Assembly: GCF_014192215.1 (NCBI RefSeq)
Contig: NZ_JACHXP010000008.1
Location: 1-64,000 of the forward strand
DNA: 64,000 nt
DNA from: Halomonas cerina
GTDB lineage: Bacteria; Pseudomonadota; Gammaproteobacteria; Pseudomonadales; Halomonadaceae
Direction: 5' to 3'
The notes under the pieces were generated by a model. That model ran no database searches. It saw nothing but the letters and a program-made list of their open reading frames with translations, and was not told where the DNA came from. The position numbers were made by a program, and so were the translations under genes. Below, one piece after another: positions 47,834 through 57,592 of this stretch (within the stretch, counting starts at the first letter, position 1; each line of letters opens with the position of its first letter).

Positions 47834-48035
47834 CTGGGCTTGGGGCTGAGCTTGTTAGTGGATGCTTGGGGCTTTTTGGCCGTTTTTAGTGCAGCGGTTG
47901 CTCTGCGTCATACCGGAAGTCGCTCTGGAATTGATACACCTGACCCTGGTGGTGGTTGCCTTGTCGATTCTGGTTCACGGGGTTAGCGTAAAGCCTACTA
48001 TTGCTCGTTATTGGCGTTCGCGGGGGTCTCGGTAA
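47834..48035 (+). pseudogene. Relic of a cation/proton antiporter
   Basis: One frame gives LGLGLSLLVDAWGFLAVFSA then ALRHT. A second frame, shifted by one base, gives LIHLTLVVVALSILVHGVS and VKPTIARYWRSRG to a stop. Both resemble the C-terminal part of CPA-type Na+/H+ antiporters (FLAVFxAAVALR ... SILVHGxSVxP). The intervening part and the N-terminal membrane helices are missing. The function is lost. Confidence 0.6.
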
Positions 48036-48357
48036 TCCCGCCTCACTCATCAGGGTGTCGAACGAGCGTGTCGAGCCGAGTGCTTGCCGGTACCGGCTCA
48101 CTTCACGTCGAGTTGATCCGGGCTGCCTGGTTCCAAGAATGTTGTTTCTCAACCGTGCTCAGCGATTTCCTACACCACGGCATGAGGATAACGCCATGCC
48201 CTCCAGCCATCGGCATGGCATCCTGCAGCCATGTGGCAGCCCCTTGATCCTTGCGTCCAACTCGGTGGAAAGCCTGGCCACATGCTCAGGAGGAACGCCA
48301 TGACAATGGCATGCCCAAGGATGGGCCCCTTGCATAGATCTCCCTAGCCGGTTCGCC

Positions 48358-48390
48358 ATCGCCCCGAGTAGCCTCGGGGCGATGGGTTTT
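48358..48390 (+). terminator. Rho-independent terminator
   Basis: An 11-bp stem (ATCGCCCCGAG / CTCGGGGCGAT) with a 4-nt TAGC loop, then GGGTTTTTG. The T-tract is on the plus strand, so it ends transcription from the antiporter relic's side; it also faces the VIT gene end. Confidence 0.85.
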
Positions 48391-48417
48391 TGTCCCCCCA
48401 GCCGGGGACATCTCCGG

Positions 48418-49188
48418 TCAGGCGACGCCCACGCCAAACACGCTGTGCGCCACATGCCCGGCCAGGAAGGCCAGGCCAGCGGCCGCCCCTCCCATCAGCA
48501 GGGTGCGCAGTCCCGACTGCAGCATCGGACGATGATAGACCAGGCTCTTCAGCATGCCGATCAGGAAGAACATCAGCGCGGCGATGACGAGGCTCGCCAC
48601 GAACTGCTGGGTGGCATCGAGACCGCCCAGGGTATAGGGCAGCAGAGGCATGGCCCCGACCAGCAGGAAGGCGGCAAAGGTGGTCAGTGCCGAGCGCAGC
48701 GGACTCAACCCGGTGGTCTGCAGGCCGTGCTCCTCGGACAGCATGGTGTCGACCCACACCTGGCGGTCCTGGCTGATGGTGCTGACCACCCGTTCCAGGG
48801 TCTCGCCGCGCAGGCCCTTACGGCGATAGATCTGGCGGATCTCCTCGCGCTCGCCCTCGGGCGAGCGGTCGATGTGTGCCCGTTCGCTCTTGCGGATTCC
48901 TTCGATGTACTCGCGCTGGGCCTGGATCGCCTCGTAGTTGCTGATCGCCATGCTGAAGCCGTCGGCCAGCAGGTTGGCGAGCCCCAGCACCAGCGCCACC
49001 GTCGCCGAGAAGCCGGCACCGAAGGCCCCCGACACCACGGCAAAGGTGGTCACGCAGCCATCGATGCCCCCCAGGATGGCGTCTGGCACCGTCTGCGCCT
49101 CCCGAGGCCGCTCCAGCCGACGCGCGATCGAGGCCGGATCATGGTCGTGATCCAGTGCCTCGTTGCGGCGTCGCTTGAGCCTCACCAT
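48418..49188 (-). CDS. VIT1/CCC1 family transporter
   Basis: A 256-residue membrane protein of the vacuolar iron transporter family. The N-terminal DGCVTTFAVVSGAFGAG and LGLANLLADGFSMAISNYEA are the family helices with the metal-binding region. A cytosolic Glu/Arg-rich middle (EGEREEIRQIYRRKG) is followed by three further helices. Family members move Fe2+ or Mn2+ out of the cytoplasm. No iron-dependent regulatory sequence was found. Confidence 0.88.
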   Translation of the reverse strand: MVRLKRRRNEALDHDHDPASIARRLERPREAQTVPDAILGGIDGCVTTFAVVSGAFGAGFSATVALVLGLANLLADGFSMAISNYEAIQAQREYIEGIRKSERAHIDRSPEGEREEIRQIYRRKGLRGETLERVVSTISQDRQVWVDTMLSEEHGLQTTGLSPLRSALTTFAAFLLVGAMPLLPYTLGGLDATQQFVASLVIAALMFFLIGMLKSLVYHRPMLQSGLRTLLMGGAAAGLAFLAGHVAHSVFGVGVA

Positions 49189-49247
49189 GTGTCATCCCGC
49201 TGGCGGTCTCTTCCTTCTTCCCGGTCTGTCACGCCTTAGTCTCTCCC

Positions 49248-50000
49248 TCACGACTTGCCGGTGGTGAAGCCGCCATCCACCAGCAGGTGTGCCCCGGTGA
49301 CGAAGCTGGCCTCGTCGCTGGCCAGGAACAGGAAGGCGTTGGCGATCTCCTCTGGGCGGCCCAGGCGGCCGAGGGGGTGCAGGTCGATCAGCCCCTGCAG
49401 CATGTCGTCATCCAGGGCCTCGAGCAGCGGGGTATCGATATAACCCGGGCCGATGGCGTTGACCCGCACGCCCTTCGGTGCCGCCTCGAGGGCCAGCGTG
49501 CGGGTCAGATTCACCACCCCACCCTTGGCGGCGGTGTAGGCGGCGGTCTGGGACTGGCCGAAGACCCCGAGGATGGAGGCGCAGTTGACAATGCTGCCGC
49601 TGCCCTGGCGGACCATTACCCGCAGCGCGGCCCGGGCCACCCGGAAGACCCCGTTGAGGTTGATGTCGATAACCTTCAGGTAGTCATCGTCGCCAAGCTC
49701 GTCGGTGGGGCAGATGCCGCCGATGCCGGCGTTGTTGAACACCGCCTCCACGCTGCCGAGCTCGGCCACGGTGTCCGCGAACAGGCGATCGACCTGGACG
49801 GTGGCGGTGACGTCGCATGCCTTGAACAGGCAGTGGCCGTCGTACTGCTCAGCGAGCCGGGCGGCTCGCGCCTGGCCGTCGCCGCCCTCGAGGTCGGCGA
49901 TGACCACGCTGGCGCCCTCCTCCAGGCAGCGCTCCACGCTGGCCAGGCCGATGCCGCTGGCGCCGCCGGTGACGATGACGTTCTTGGCCTTCATGCGCAT
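49248..50000 (-). CDS. Short-chain dehydrogenase/reductase
   Basis: 250 residues with the classical SDR features: TGGASGIG cofactor motif, NNAGIGG, the catalytic Ser in NCASILG and YTAAK (YxxxK), and a C-terminal GAHLLVDGGFT. The ATG at 50000 is preferred; a second ATG is two codons on. The substrate is unknown; relatives include 3-hydroxybutyrate and polyol dehydrogenases. It is divergent from a CoA-transferase gene, which would suit ketone-body or hydroxyacid metabolism. Confidence 0.88.
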   Translation of the reverse strand: MRMKAKNVIVTGGASGIGLASVERCLEEGASVVIADLEGGDGQARAARLAEQYDGHCLFKACDVTATVQVDRLFADTVAELGSVEAVFNNAGIGGICPTDELGDDDYLKVIDINLNGVFRVARAALRVMVRQGSGSIVNCASILGVFGQSQTAAYTAAKGGVVNLTRTLALEAAPKGVRVNAIGPGYIDTPLLEALDDDMLQGLIDLHPLGRLGRPEEIANAFLFLASDEASFVTGAHLLVDGGFTTGKS

Positions 50001-50358
50001 GGCCCTTCTCCCTGTCGATGCCCTTCCGGCGCGCCGAACGGCCCGCCGGTGCGCCCCCAGTGTAGCCAATCGCCCCGCCGCGGAAACCCCGCATCGCCCA
50101 GGCTTGCGGCACTTTCTCAGCGCGTCTTGACCCGCATCAACTCGTCCCAGCGGGTGGTGTAGCGCGAGGGGCATCGCTTACAGCGCCGGGCCCTGACGCT
50201 GGACAGCCTGCCTGTCGATCTCACGCAATACCTTGCAAACCGATTGCTTGCACGAATAACTACAGCATTTTCCAGATCCCGCCTCCTGGCAACCCTCATC
50301 CATAGTGCCGTGCTAACGTGACAAGACAACAAGAGGTCAGTCATCAGGAAGCCCGCTC
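50001..50358. other. Divergent promoter region between SDR and CoA-transferase
   Basis: No gene is supported. A plus-strand candidate TTGCTTGC ... TACAGC box near 50243-50267 is weak. AGGAAG precedes the CoA-transferase ATG. No clear operator is seen. Confidence 0.5.
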
Positions 50359-52332
50359 ATGCCCCACTCGACCCATCCCCTGCTCTCCCACCGCCCTTTC
50401 ACCGAGAAGGGCAAGATCGTCTCCGCCCGGGAGGCAGTCGCCCTGATCCGTGATGGCGATGCCGTGGCGACCGGCGGTTTCGTCGGCATTGGCTTCGCCG
50501 AAGCCCTCGCGGTGGCCCTGGAGGAGCGTTTCCTGGAGACCGGCGAGCCCCGCGACCTGACCCTGATGTATGCCGCCGGTCAGGGCGATGGTGGCAACCG
50601 GGGCCTCAATCACCTGGGTCACGAGGGGTTGGTGACGAAGGTGATCGGTGGCCACTGGGGACTGGTGCCGGCCCTGCAGCGGCTCGCCCTCGCGGGCCGC
50701 ATCCAGGCCTGGAACCTGCCCCAAGGGGTGATCTCGCACCTCTTTCGCGACATCGCCGCCGGCAAGCCCGGCACCCTGAGCCGGGTGGGACTGGGCACCT
50801 TCGTCGACCCGCGCCTGGACGGCGGCCGCCTCAATGCTGTGACCACCGAGGCCCTGGTGGAGCGGGTGACCCTGGGCGGCGAGGAGCTGTTGTTCTATCG
50901 GGGACAGCCCCTGCAAGTGGCGCTGCTGCGTGGCACCACCGCCGACACCCTGGGTAATGTCAGCATGGAGCGCGAGGCCCTGATCCTCGAGGCCCTGGCC
51001 ATCGCCACGGCGGTGCACAATGCGGGGGGAGTGGTGATCGTGCAGGTGGAACGACTGGCCGAGCGCGGCACCCTGCACCCGAAAGACGTGAAGATCCCCG
51101 GCATCCTGGTCGACTGCGTGGTGGTCTGCGAGGATCCGGCTCACCACTGGCAGACCTTCCGTACCGCCTACAACGCGGCCTACTCCGGCGAAATTCGGGC
51201 CCCCATGGCCGCTCCGGAGCCCCTTCCCCTCTCGGCCCGCAAGATCATCGCCCGCCGTGCAGCCTTCGAGCTCCGGCCCAACGGCGTGGTCAACCTGGGC
51301 ATCGGCATGCCCGAAGGCGTGGGCGCGGTGGCCAGTGAGGAGCGCCTGCTGGAGCATCTGACGCTCACCGCCGAGCCCGGGGTGATCGGCGGTTTGCCGG
51401 CCGGCGGCCTCGACTTCGGCGCCGCCACCAATACCCAGGCGATTATCGACCAGCCCGCCCAGTTCGACTTCTACGACGGCGGCGGGCTCGATATCGCCTT
51501 TTTGGGCATGGCCCAGGTCGATGCCACCGGCAACGTCAACGTCTCGCGGTTCGGCGCACGGCTGGCCGGTGCCGGGGGCTTCATCAACATCAGTCAGAAC
51601 GCCCGCCGGGTGGTGTTCATGGGCACCTTCGTGGCGGCGCAGGAGACGCTCGCCATCGTCGACGGGGCCCTTCGGCTACCCGAGGGCGGCCAGCCTAAGT
51701 TCGTGGCCGAGGTGGAACACCGTACCTTCAGCGGTGCCCTGGCCGCCGCGGACGGCAAGCCGGTGCGCTATGTCACCGAGCGGGCGGTGTTCGACCTCAC
51801 CCCGGAGGGGCTCACCCTCACCGAGATCGCCCCGGGGGTCGACCTCGAGCGCGACGTCCTGGCATTGATGGCCTTCACACCGCGGATGCCCGAGCCGCCC
51901 CGCCCCATGGACGCGCGGATCTTCCGCGAAGTGCCCATGGGGCTCGCCGAGGAGCTGCTCGACCGGCCGCTGGCGCAGCGCTTTAGCCTCGACGAGGAGG
52001 AAGGTATCCTCTTCATCAACTTCGAGCACCTGCGCGTCGCCTCCCGGGCGGACATCGACGCCATCGAGCAGGAAGTGGAGCGTCGCCTCGCCCCGCTGGG
52101 CCGACGGGTCCAGGCCATCGTCAACTACGACCACTTCCGCATCGACGATGCCCTGCTCGGTCCCTACACCGAGATGGTGCGCGGCCTCGAGCAGCGCTTC
52201 TATAGCCGAGTGACCCGCTACACCACCAGCGGCTTCATGCGCAAGAAGCTCGGTCACGCCCTGGAGGCGCGGGCCGTCTCCCCGCATATCTACGAGAGCG
52301 CCGAGGAGGCACGGCATCATCTCAAGGGCTGA
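50359..52332 (+). CDS. Acyl-CoA:acetate/3-ketoacid CoA-transferase, YdiF-like, long form
   Basis: 657 residues. The first 500 match fused alpha-beta CoA-transferases ([48 protein letters not shown]). The expected glutamate that forms the CoA thioester is in the [14 protein letters not shown] block. About 120 further residues (from about 530, [20 protein letters not shown]) extend past E. coli YdiF (about 531) and are helical. It exchanges CoA between organic acids, with acetyl-, propionyl- and acetoacetyl-CoA as likely substrates. No partner thiolase is adjacent. Confidence 0.85.
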   Translation: MPHSTHPLLSHRPFTEKGKIVSAREAVALIRDGDAVATGGFVGIGFAEALAVALEERFLETGEPRDLTLMYAAGQGDGGNRGLNHLGHEGLVTKVIGGHWGLVPALQRLALAGRIQAWNLPQGVISHLFRDIAAGKPGTLSRVGLGTFVDPRLDGGRLNAVTTEALVERVTLGGEELLFYRGQPLQVALLRGTTADTLGNVSMEREALILEALAIATAVHNAGGVVIVQVERLAERGTLHPKDVKIPGILVDCVVVCEDPAHHWQTFRTAYNAAYSGEIRAPMAAPEPLPLSARKIIARRAAFELRPNGVVNLGIGMPEGVGAVASEERLLEHLTLTAEPGVIGGLPAGGLDFGAATNTQAIIDQPAQFDFYDGGGLDIAFLGMAQVDATGNVNVSRFGARLAGAGGFINISQNARRVVFMGTFVAAQETLAIVDGALRLPEGGQPKFVAEVEHRTFSGALAAADGKPVRYVTERAVFDLTPEGLTLTEIAPGVDLERDVLALMAFTPRMPEPPRPMDARIFREVPMGLAEELLDRPLAQRFSLDEEEGILFINFEHLRVASRADIDAIEQEVERRLAPLGRRVQAIVNYDHFRIDDALLGPYTEMVRGLEQRFYSRVTRYTTSGFMRKKLGHALEARAVSPHIYESAEEARHHLKG

Positions 52333-52361
52333 CGAGGTCCCTTCCCCGACGTGGCTCGAGA

Positions 52362-54257
52362 TCAGGCGACGGCAATCATCAACTCGGAGGCCGGCACCGG
52401 CCGGCCGAACAGGTAGCCTTGAAAGGCTTGGCAGCCATGCGTCGTCAGCCAGGCCCGCTGGGCCTCGGTCTCGACCCCCTCGGCGATCACCTCCAGGCCC
52501 AGGCTCTCGGCGAGCGCGATGGTACTGGCGACGATGGCGGCGCTGGCTTCCTCTTCGAGCAGGTCATGCACGAAGGACTGGTCGATCTTGAGCTGGTCCA
52601 GAGGCAGGCGCTTGAGGTAGGCCAGCGAGGAGTAGCCGGTACCGAAGTCGTCCAGCGCGAAGGTCACGCCCTGTGCCTTGAGACGCAGCATCTTGTCGCG
52701 GGCATCGTCACGATCGTGAACGAACAGGGTCTCGGTCACCTCGAGCTTGAGACGCCGGGCCGGGGCGCCGGTGCGCGCCAGAATGGCCTCGACCTGCTCG
52801 ACGAAGTCGGGCTCATGAAACTGCTGGGGGCTCACGTTCACCGACACCGTTAGCCCGGCCATGGCAGGTTCGCCAGCCCAGCGGGCGAGCTGGCGGCACG
52901 TCGCCTCCAGGGCCCAGTCGCCGATGGCGATGATCAACCGGCTCTCCTCGGCCAGAGGAATGAACTCCCCGGGGGACACCATGCCCCGCTCGGGATGTTG
53001 CCAGCGCAGCAGCGCCTCGAGGCCACACACTCGAGCATCGGCGTCCACCTGACGCTGGTAGTGGAGCCGCAGCTGCCCACGCGGCAGCGCCTGGCGAAGA
53101 TCGGCCTCGAGCCGCGCCCGCGCCTGAACCCTCGCCTGGATGGCAGGATCGAAGAAGCTCAGCGTATTGCGTCCTGCTTTCTTGGCCTGGAACAGGGCCA
53201 TGTCGGCCTGCTGGAGCACCTCGTCGACCGTTCTCTCCGGGTCACGAAAGAGCGTGATGCCGATGCTACCGGTCATCGTGAGCGGCTCTGCCCCGAGCAT
53301 GACCGGGGTCTGCAGCACGCCGAGCAGCTTGTGGGTGACCCGCTCCGCGACCCGCTCGACCTCCTCCTGGTCCTGGCCGAGGTCCTGAAGCAGCACGGCG
53401 AACTCGTCGCCGCCCAGGCGCGCCAGGGTATCGACATCCCGGAGCACCCCTTCCAGTTGCCGGGCAATGTGTTGCAGCAGTTCATCGCCCTGGTGATGCC
53501 CCCGGCTATCGTTGACCCGCTTGAAGTTGTCCAGGTCGAGATAGAGCAGGGCCCCGAACTGACCATTGCGGCGACTGTCCTTGAGCGCGCTCTGCAGGCG
53601 GTCGAGCAGCAGGCGCCGATTGGGCAGTCCGGTCAGGGGATCGAAGAAGGCCAGCTGGTGGATCTCCTGCTCGGCCGCCTTGCGCCGGGAAATGTCGCTG
53701 AAGGTGGCCACGTAGTGGGTCAACTGCCCGCGGTCATCGCGCACCGCGCTGATGGTCAGCCACTCGGGAAACACCTCACCACTGCGATGCCGGCTCCAGA
53801 TCTCCCCCTGCCAGCTGCCCTGTCGTTTCACCTGTCGCCACAGCCGACGGTAGAAGGCATCATCGTGGCGACCGGCGCTCAGCATCCGCGGGTTTCGGCC
53901 CACCACCTCCTCCTCGCGATAGCCGGTGATGCGCGTGAAGGTGCGGTTGACCTTGAGGATGCGGCCCTCGGCATCGGTGATCAGCATGCCCAAATGGGTC
54001 TCGAAGGCCAGGGCGGCGATACGCAGCGACGCCTCCCGTCGTCGCAGGTGAAGGTAATGGCGCAGCCCCAGCAGCCCCAGCAGCCCCAGCAGCCCCAGCA
54101 CCGTCACCAGCAGATAGCCCCCACCCAGCAGCCACAGGCGCTGCCACCAGCCGGCCAGGACGACCATGGCCATCAGGGTCAGGCCGATCGCCAGACGACG
54201 GATCCGATGATAGCGAGGCGCGGCCGCCACGCGGGGCTCGCGTTGGGGTCCCTTCAT
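52362..54257 (-). CDS. PAS-GGDEF-EAL cyclic di-GMP protein, membrane-anchored
   Basis: 631 residues. A membrane pair near residues 23-66 (the second helix encoded by a CAGCCCCAG repeat) is followed by a PAS domain (about 80-190), GGDEF (LGGDEFA near 282) and EAL (GLEALLRW near 412, with NVSPQQ, DDFGTGYSS, KIDQSFV and EGVET). The GGDEF active-site motif is intact, so it may both make and break c-di-GMP. It should sit in the inner membrane and sense a signal through PAS. It is divergent from the MgtC-like gene. Confidence 0.92.
   Translation of the reverse strand: MKGPQREPRVAAAPRYHRIRRLAIGLTLMAMVVLAGWWQRLWLLGGGYLLVTVLGLLGLLGLLGLRHYLHLRRREASLRIAALAFETHLGMLITDAEGRILKVNRTFTRITGYREEEVVGRNPRMLSAGRHDDAFYRRLWRQVKRQGSWQGEIWSRHRSGEVFPEWLTISAVRDDRGQLTHYVATFSDISRRKAAEQEIHQLAFFDPLTGLPNRRLLLDRLQSALKDSRRNGQFGALLYLDLDNFKRVNDSRGHHQGDELLQHIARQLEGVLRDVDTLARLGGDEFAVLLQDLGQDQEEVERVAERVTHKLLGVLQTPVMLGAEPLTMTGSIGITLFRDPERTVDEVLQQADMALFQAKKAGRNTLSFFDPAIQARVQARARLEADLRQALPRGQLRLHYQRQVDADARVCGLEALLRWQHPERGMVSPGEFIPLAEESRLIIAIGDWALEATCRQLARWAGEPAMAGLTVSVNVSPQQFHEPDFVEQVEAILARTGAPARRLKLEVTETLFVHDRDDARDKMLRLKAQGVTFALDDFGTGYSSLAYLKRLPLDQLKIDQSFVHDLLEEEASAAIVASTIALAESLGLEVIAEGVETEAQRAWLTTHGCQAFQGYLFGRPVPASELMIAVA
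54063..54098. repeat. 9-bp in-frame repeat CAGCCCCAG inside the GGDEF-EAL gene
   Basis: Four perfect 9-bp units give the hydrophobic run LGLLGLLGLL in the second membrane helix. Unit loss or gain keeps the reading frame and would change helix length by three residues. Confidence 0.9.
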
Positions 54258-54370
54258 GCCACCGTGGGTCCTTGTATCGACATGTAGGCCCAGTGTAATG
54301 CGTTGTTATCCCTTATGCTCTTCTTGAGGACCGCCGGGATGTCCCGGCCCGACGACGAGGAGGCTTGATC

Positions 54371-55648
54371 ATGGACGAGGTCGCCAGTCAGTTCGTGACC
54401 GGCAACGAGAGCGCCATCCGGCTGGCCGTGGCCCTGCTGCTGGGGACGCTGATCGGCATCGAGCGCGGCTGGGTGGCCCGGTCCCAGGCCTCCGGCTCCC
54501 GCATCGCCGGCGTCCGCACCCATGCCCTGGTTGGGCTGCTCGGAGGTCTCGCCGCGCTGCTCTCCGCCGTCAGCGCCTGGGCCTTCCCGCTGGTCTTCCT
54601 GGCGGTGGCCATCACCAGCCTGGTGGCCTGGCGCGCCCAGCTGGAGCAGCACCAGGACTACAGCATCACGGGCCTGATCGGACTGCTGCTCACGTTCTGC
54701 TTCGGCGCCATCGCGGTGGCCGTTGACCTGGCCCTGGCGGCGGCCTGCGCGGTGGTCACCGCCGTGATCCTCGACAACAAGCGCGAGATCCACGGCCTGT
54801 TGAACAAGCTGCAGGCCCATGAACTCGATGCCGGCCTCAAGCTGCTACTGATCACCGTGGTGATGCTGCCGCTGCTGCCCGACCAGGGCATGGGCCCCGG
54901 CGGGGCCCTCAATCCCTACGAGATCTGGTGGATGGTCGTGCTGATCGCCGCGATCTCCTTCGTCGGCTATTTCGCCATCCGGGTCGGTGGCACCGAGAAG
55001 GGAATCCTCTTCACCGGGCTCTTCGCCGGGCTGTCCTCCTCCACCGCCCTGACCCTCCACTTCGCCCGTCAGTCGCGCCAGAACCAGAAGATCGAGACGC
55101 TGCTGGCGGCCGGCATCCTGCTGGCCTGTGGCACCATGTTCCCGCGTATCCTGATCTACGCGGCCGTGGTCAATCCCGGCCTGCTACCAAGGCTGCTGGT
55201 GCCGATCACGACCATGGGGGCCGTGCTCTATGTGCCCGCCCTCTACTATTGGCACACCCAGCGCCGCTCGCCCAAGGTCGACCGGCCGGCGCTGATCCAG
55301 AACCCTCTGGAGCTGCGCACGGCGCTGCTGTTCGGTGCCCTGCTGGGGGTGATCATGCTACTCGGCGAATGGCTGCGGACCTGGCTCGGTGAGGCCGGGA
55401 TCTACCTGCTGGCCGCCAGCTCGGGTGTGGCCGATGTCGATGCCATCACCCTGTCGTTGACCCGCATGTCACTGGAACGCATCGATGCCGCCACCGCGGT
55501 GCTGGGCATCATCATCGCCGCCGCCGTGAACAACCTGATGAAGGTCGGCCTGGCGGCCGGCTTCGGAACCCGTCACCTCGGCCAGCGCGTCGCCCTGCCG
55601 ATGATCGCCTCGCTGCTGTCGGGCCTGGCACTGGCCTGGCTGGTCTGA
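54371..55648 (+). CDS. MgtC/SapB-type DUF4010 membrane protein
   Basis: 425 residues, almost all membrane helices. The N-terminal ALLLGTLIGIERGW and RIAGVRTHALVGLLGGL are the MgtC/SapB hallmark, and the remainder is DUF4010 (LLASSGVADVDAITLSL-like block). The ATG at 54371 follows GAGGAGG; a TTG two codons earlier is less likely. Family roles are Mg2+ homeostasis or transport, unproven for this form. Confidence 0.85.
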   Translation: MDEVASQFVTGNESAIRLAVALLLGTLIGIERGWVARSQASGSRIAGVRTHALVGLLGGLAALLSAVSAWAFPLVFLAVAITSLVAWRAQLEQHQDYSITGLIGLLLTFCFGAIAVAVDLALAAACAVVTAVILDNKREIHGLLNKLQAHELDAGLKLLLITVVMLPLLPDQGMGPGGALNPYEIWWMVVLIAAISFVGYFAIRVGGTEKGILFTGLFAGLSSSTALTLHFARQSRQNQKIETLLAAGILLACGTMFPRILIYAAVVNPGLLPRLLVPITTMGAVLYVPALYYWHTQRRSPKVDRPALIQNPLELRTALLFGALLGVIMLLGEWLRTWLGEAGIYLLAASSGVADVDAITLSLTRMSLERIDAATAVLGIIIAAAVNNLMKVGLAAGFGTRHLGQRVALPMIASLLSGLALAWLV

Positions 55649-55724
55649 CCGGCCATCGGGGGCACCTCGCCCAATAGACCGCAACAGGCCCCGCGTCGGT
55701 CGCCGACCGGCACGGGCCCTCGGG

Positions 55725-56180
55725 TCACATCGCCACCTCCACCGGCGCGACCAGGCGATCGAAGACGTCATAGGACAGCTGCATCACTTCCGTATGGCTG
55801 CCGGCGTTGAACGCGATCAAATCGGCCTGGGCCAAGTGCGGCGAGACGAACACCTCCATGTCGAACAGGTTGCCGAAGGGGGGCATGGCACCGGGTTCAC
55901 AGTCCGGAAAGCGGCTCTGGAACGTCTCCTCCTTAGCCAGTGCCACGGCCTTGGCGCCGGTGGACTTGGCCAGGCGGTCCAGATCGACCTGGTCGGTGGC
56001 TGGCAGGACCGCCAGCGCCAGCCGACCATCGATATCCACCATCACGGATTTCGCGAAGCGTCTGCCCGGCACGTGTACGGCTTCGGCCACCTCCTGCGCG
56101 GTATAGGCCGGGGAATGCTGCATGATGACGTACTTGACGCCCTTCTCATCGAGAAAGCGTCGCACTCGTTCCATGGACAT
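55725..56180 (-). CDS. YbaK/EbsC-type aminoacyl-tRNA deacylase domain protein
   Basis: 151 residues. The YbaK fold shows MQHSPAYTAQEVAEA, a catalytic-type lysine in RFAKSVMVD, and GAMPPFGNLF. Such proteins hydrolyse mischarged Cys- or Ala-tRNAs or act as free ProX-type editors; the specificity is not visible. The ATG at 56180 (MSMERVRRF) follows GGGGGAG. It is convergent to the MgtC-like gene. Confidence 0.85.
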   Translation of the reverse strand: MSMERVRRFLDEKGVKYVIMQHSPAYTAQEVAEAVHVPGRRFAKSVMVDIDGRLALAVLPATDQVDLDRLAKSTGAKAVALAKEETFQSRFPDCEPGAMPPFGNLFDMEVFVSPHLAQADLIAFNAGSHTEVMQLSYDVFDRLVAPVEVAM

Positions 56181-56361
56181 GACGATCTCCCCCATGTGAA
56201 TGGTTCAACGGGTACTCCTCATCCTCAGCATAGTCAGGGTCCTCCCCGCCCTGAAACCCCAATCACCGCTGGCCCCGTCACAACGGACGTGACACTCGTC
56301 GCCCTGGCATCCAAGGAGCACTCTGGCTAGGCTGAGAACGCGTCAGCAAGGAGGTCCGACG

Positions 56362-56811
56362 ATGCCGGAATACCACAACGATGCCACCCTGCCGGTGCCG
56401 ACCTTCCCCGGCAGCCATCTGGTGCTGGATGACGACTATGTGTTCGTGTCGGGGCTGGCCGCCTCGGACATCCAGGGCGGCGACACCGTGCTCGGCGACA
56501 TCGTCGAGGAGACCCGCTGGGTGATGCGCCGGTTGGAGCATATGCTGGCCAGCGTCGACTGTGACCTGACCGATGTGGTGCGGGCCGATATCCATCTGGC
56601 CGACCTCGACGACCTCAAGGACATGAACGCCGTCTATGCGGAATTCTTTCCCGCGGACCACTATCCCGCCCGGACCTGCACGGAGTCGCCGCGCCTCTCC
56701 GGAGACAGCCGGGTGGAGATCACGCTGATGGCACGCCGCCGCTGCTCTCCTCGTCGCCAAGCATCGGAAACTGACGACCGAAGGCAAGGAGAATCGTCGG
56801 AGTCGGAGTAG
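56362..56811 (+). CDS. RidA (YjgF/YER057c) family protein
   Basis: 149 residues. The RidA core covers the first 115 (HLVLDDDYVFVSGLAA and ARTCTESPRL, with the Arg that binds imine/enamine intermediates). A 35-residue charged tail (CSPRRQASETDDRRQ...) is unusual for the family. RidA hydrolyses reactive 2-aminoacrylate-type enamines. An AGGAGG lies upstream. The specific substrate is not known. Confidence 0.85.
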   Translation: MPEYHNDATLPVPTFPGSHLVLDDDYVFVSGLAASDIQGGDTVLGDIVEETRWVMRRLEHMLASVDCDLTDVVRADIHLADLDDLKDMNAVYAEFFPADHYPARTCTESPRLSGDSRVEITLMARRRCSPRRQASETDDRRQGESSESE

Positions 56812-56821
56812 GAGCTCCCGA

Positions 56822-57358
56822 TCACGACTCATCCTCGCCTGACCGTGATCGAGCGTCGGCCTGCCCGACGACCGGCGTCGCCACCGCCTGTTCCGAGGCA
56901 CGTACCCAGCGCGCATGCTCGCCAGACACCCGCTCCTCGACCCGTTCGGCCAGCAGCCGCAGGGCCTCGGCACGCGCCAGTTCCCGATAGGGGCCCGCCC
57001 CGGCCAGCAGCAGATACTTCTCGTGCTTCAGGCTCTCGGCGGTCGCCCGGTACTGGATCCACAGCGGCCCGAACTGGTTGATCTGCTCGACCGCCTCGAG
57101 CACCGCGATCAAGGCCCCCAGCGAGGCGGTCAGCCAGCGGGCCCATGGCAGCTCCGCCAGGGAGATCACCGGAATGGCGGCGGCGAAGACCACCTGCACC
57201 AGGCGCAGTCCCTTGTGCCAGCGTCGGCAGGCGCGACTACGCTGCCCGTACCAGGCCAGCTGGTCCTCCAGCCGTCGCCACTCGTGGCGTCGCGAGAGGC
57301 CGTCGTCCCGCCGTTCCCCGTCGCCGGCCGGCGCCTCATGGTGGTCCGCATCGTCCAT
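56822..57358 (-). CDS. DUF4231 domain (SLATT-like) membrane protein
   Basis: 178 residues. Two adjacent membrane helices (about residues 50-90, LVQVVFAAAIPVISL and WARWLTASLGALIAVLEA) are flanked by an N-terminal Arg-rich helix and the typical LWIQYRATAESLKHEKYLLL block. This is the DUF4231 pattern, related to SLATT domains, which serve as pore-forming effectors or partners in SMODS/TIR-type immune systems. It lies 1.7 kb from the TIR-nSTAND-WD40 gene, but two exported-protein genes stand between them. Context is suggestive, not proof. Confidence 0.75.
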   Translation of the reverse strand: MDDADHHEAPAGDGERRDDGLSRRHEWRRLEDQLAWYGQRSRACRRWHKGLRLVQVVFAAAIPVISLAELPWARWLTASLGALIAVLEAVEQINQFGPLWIQYRATAESLKHEKYLLLAGAGPYRELARAEALRLLAERVEERVSGEHARWVRASEQAVATPVVGQADARSRSGEDES

Positions 57359-57592
57359 GGCAGCCTCCCAGGCTTGTTGCCGGAAAAGCTCATCGCTCGC
57401 CGGGTTGTGAAAGAAGCTCTAAAGATAGCAGCCGGCCGCCGCCGACATGGAGGGGTGCGGCCGAGGGTGCAATACTGATAACCAGGGACTCGACGAATGC
57501 CCCAGTGAACAAGACGGGGTAGTGGTCTACCTGCGCTTCCGAGCCCCGGTATCCGACCTCGCGGACCGGCCCCGTCGACAGGAGGAATCGGC

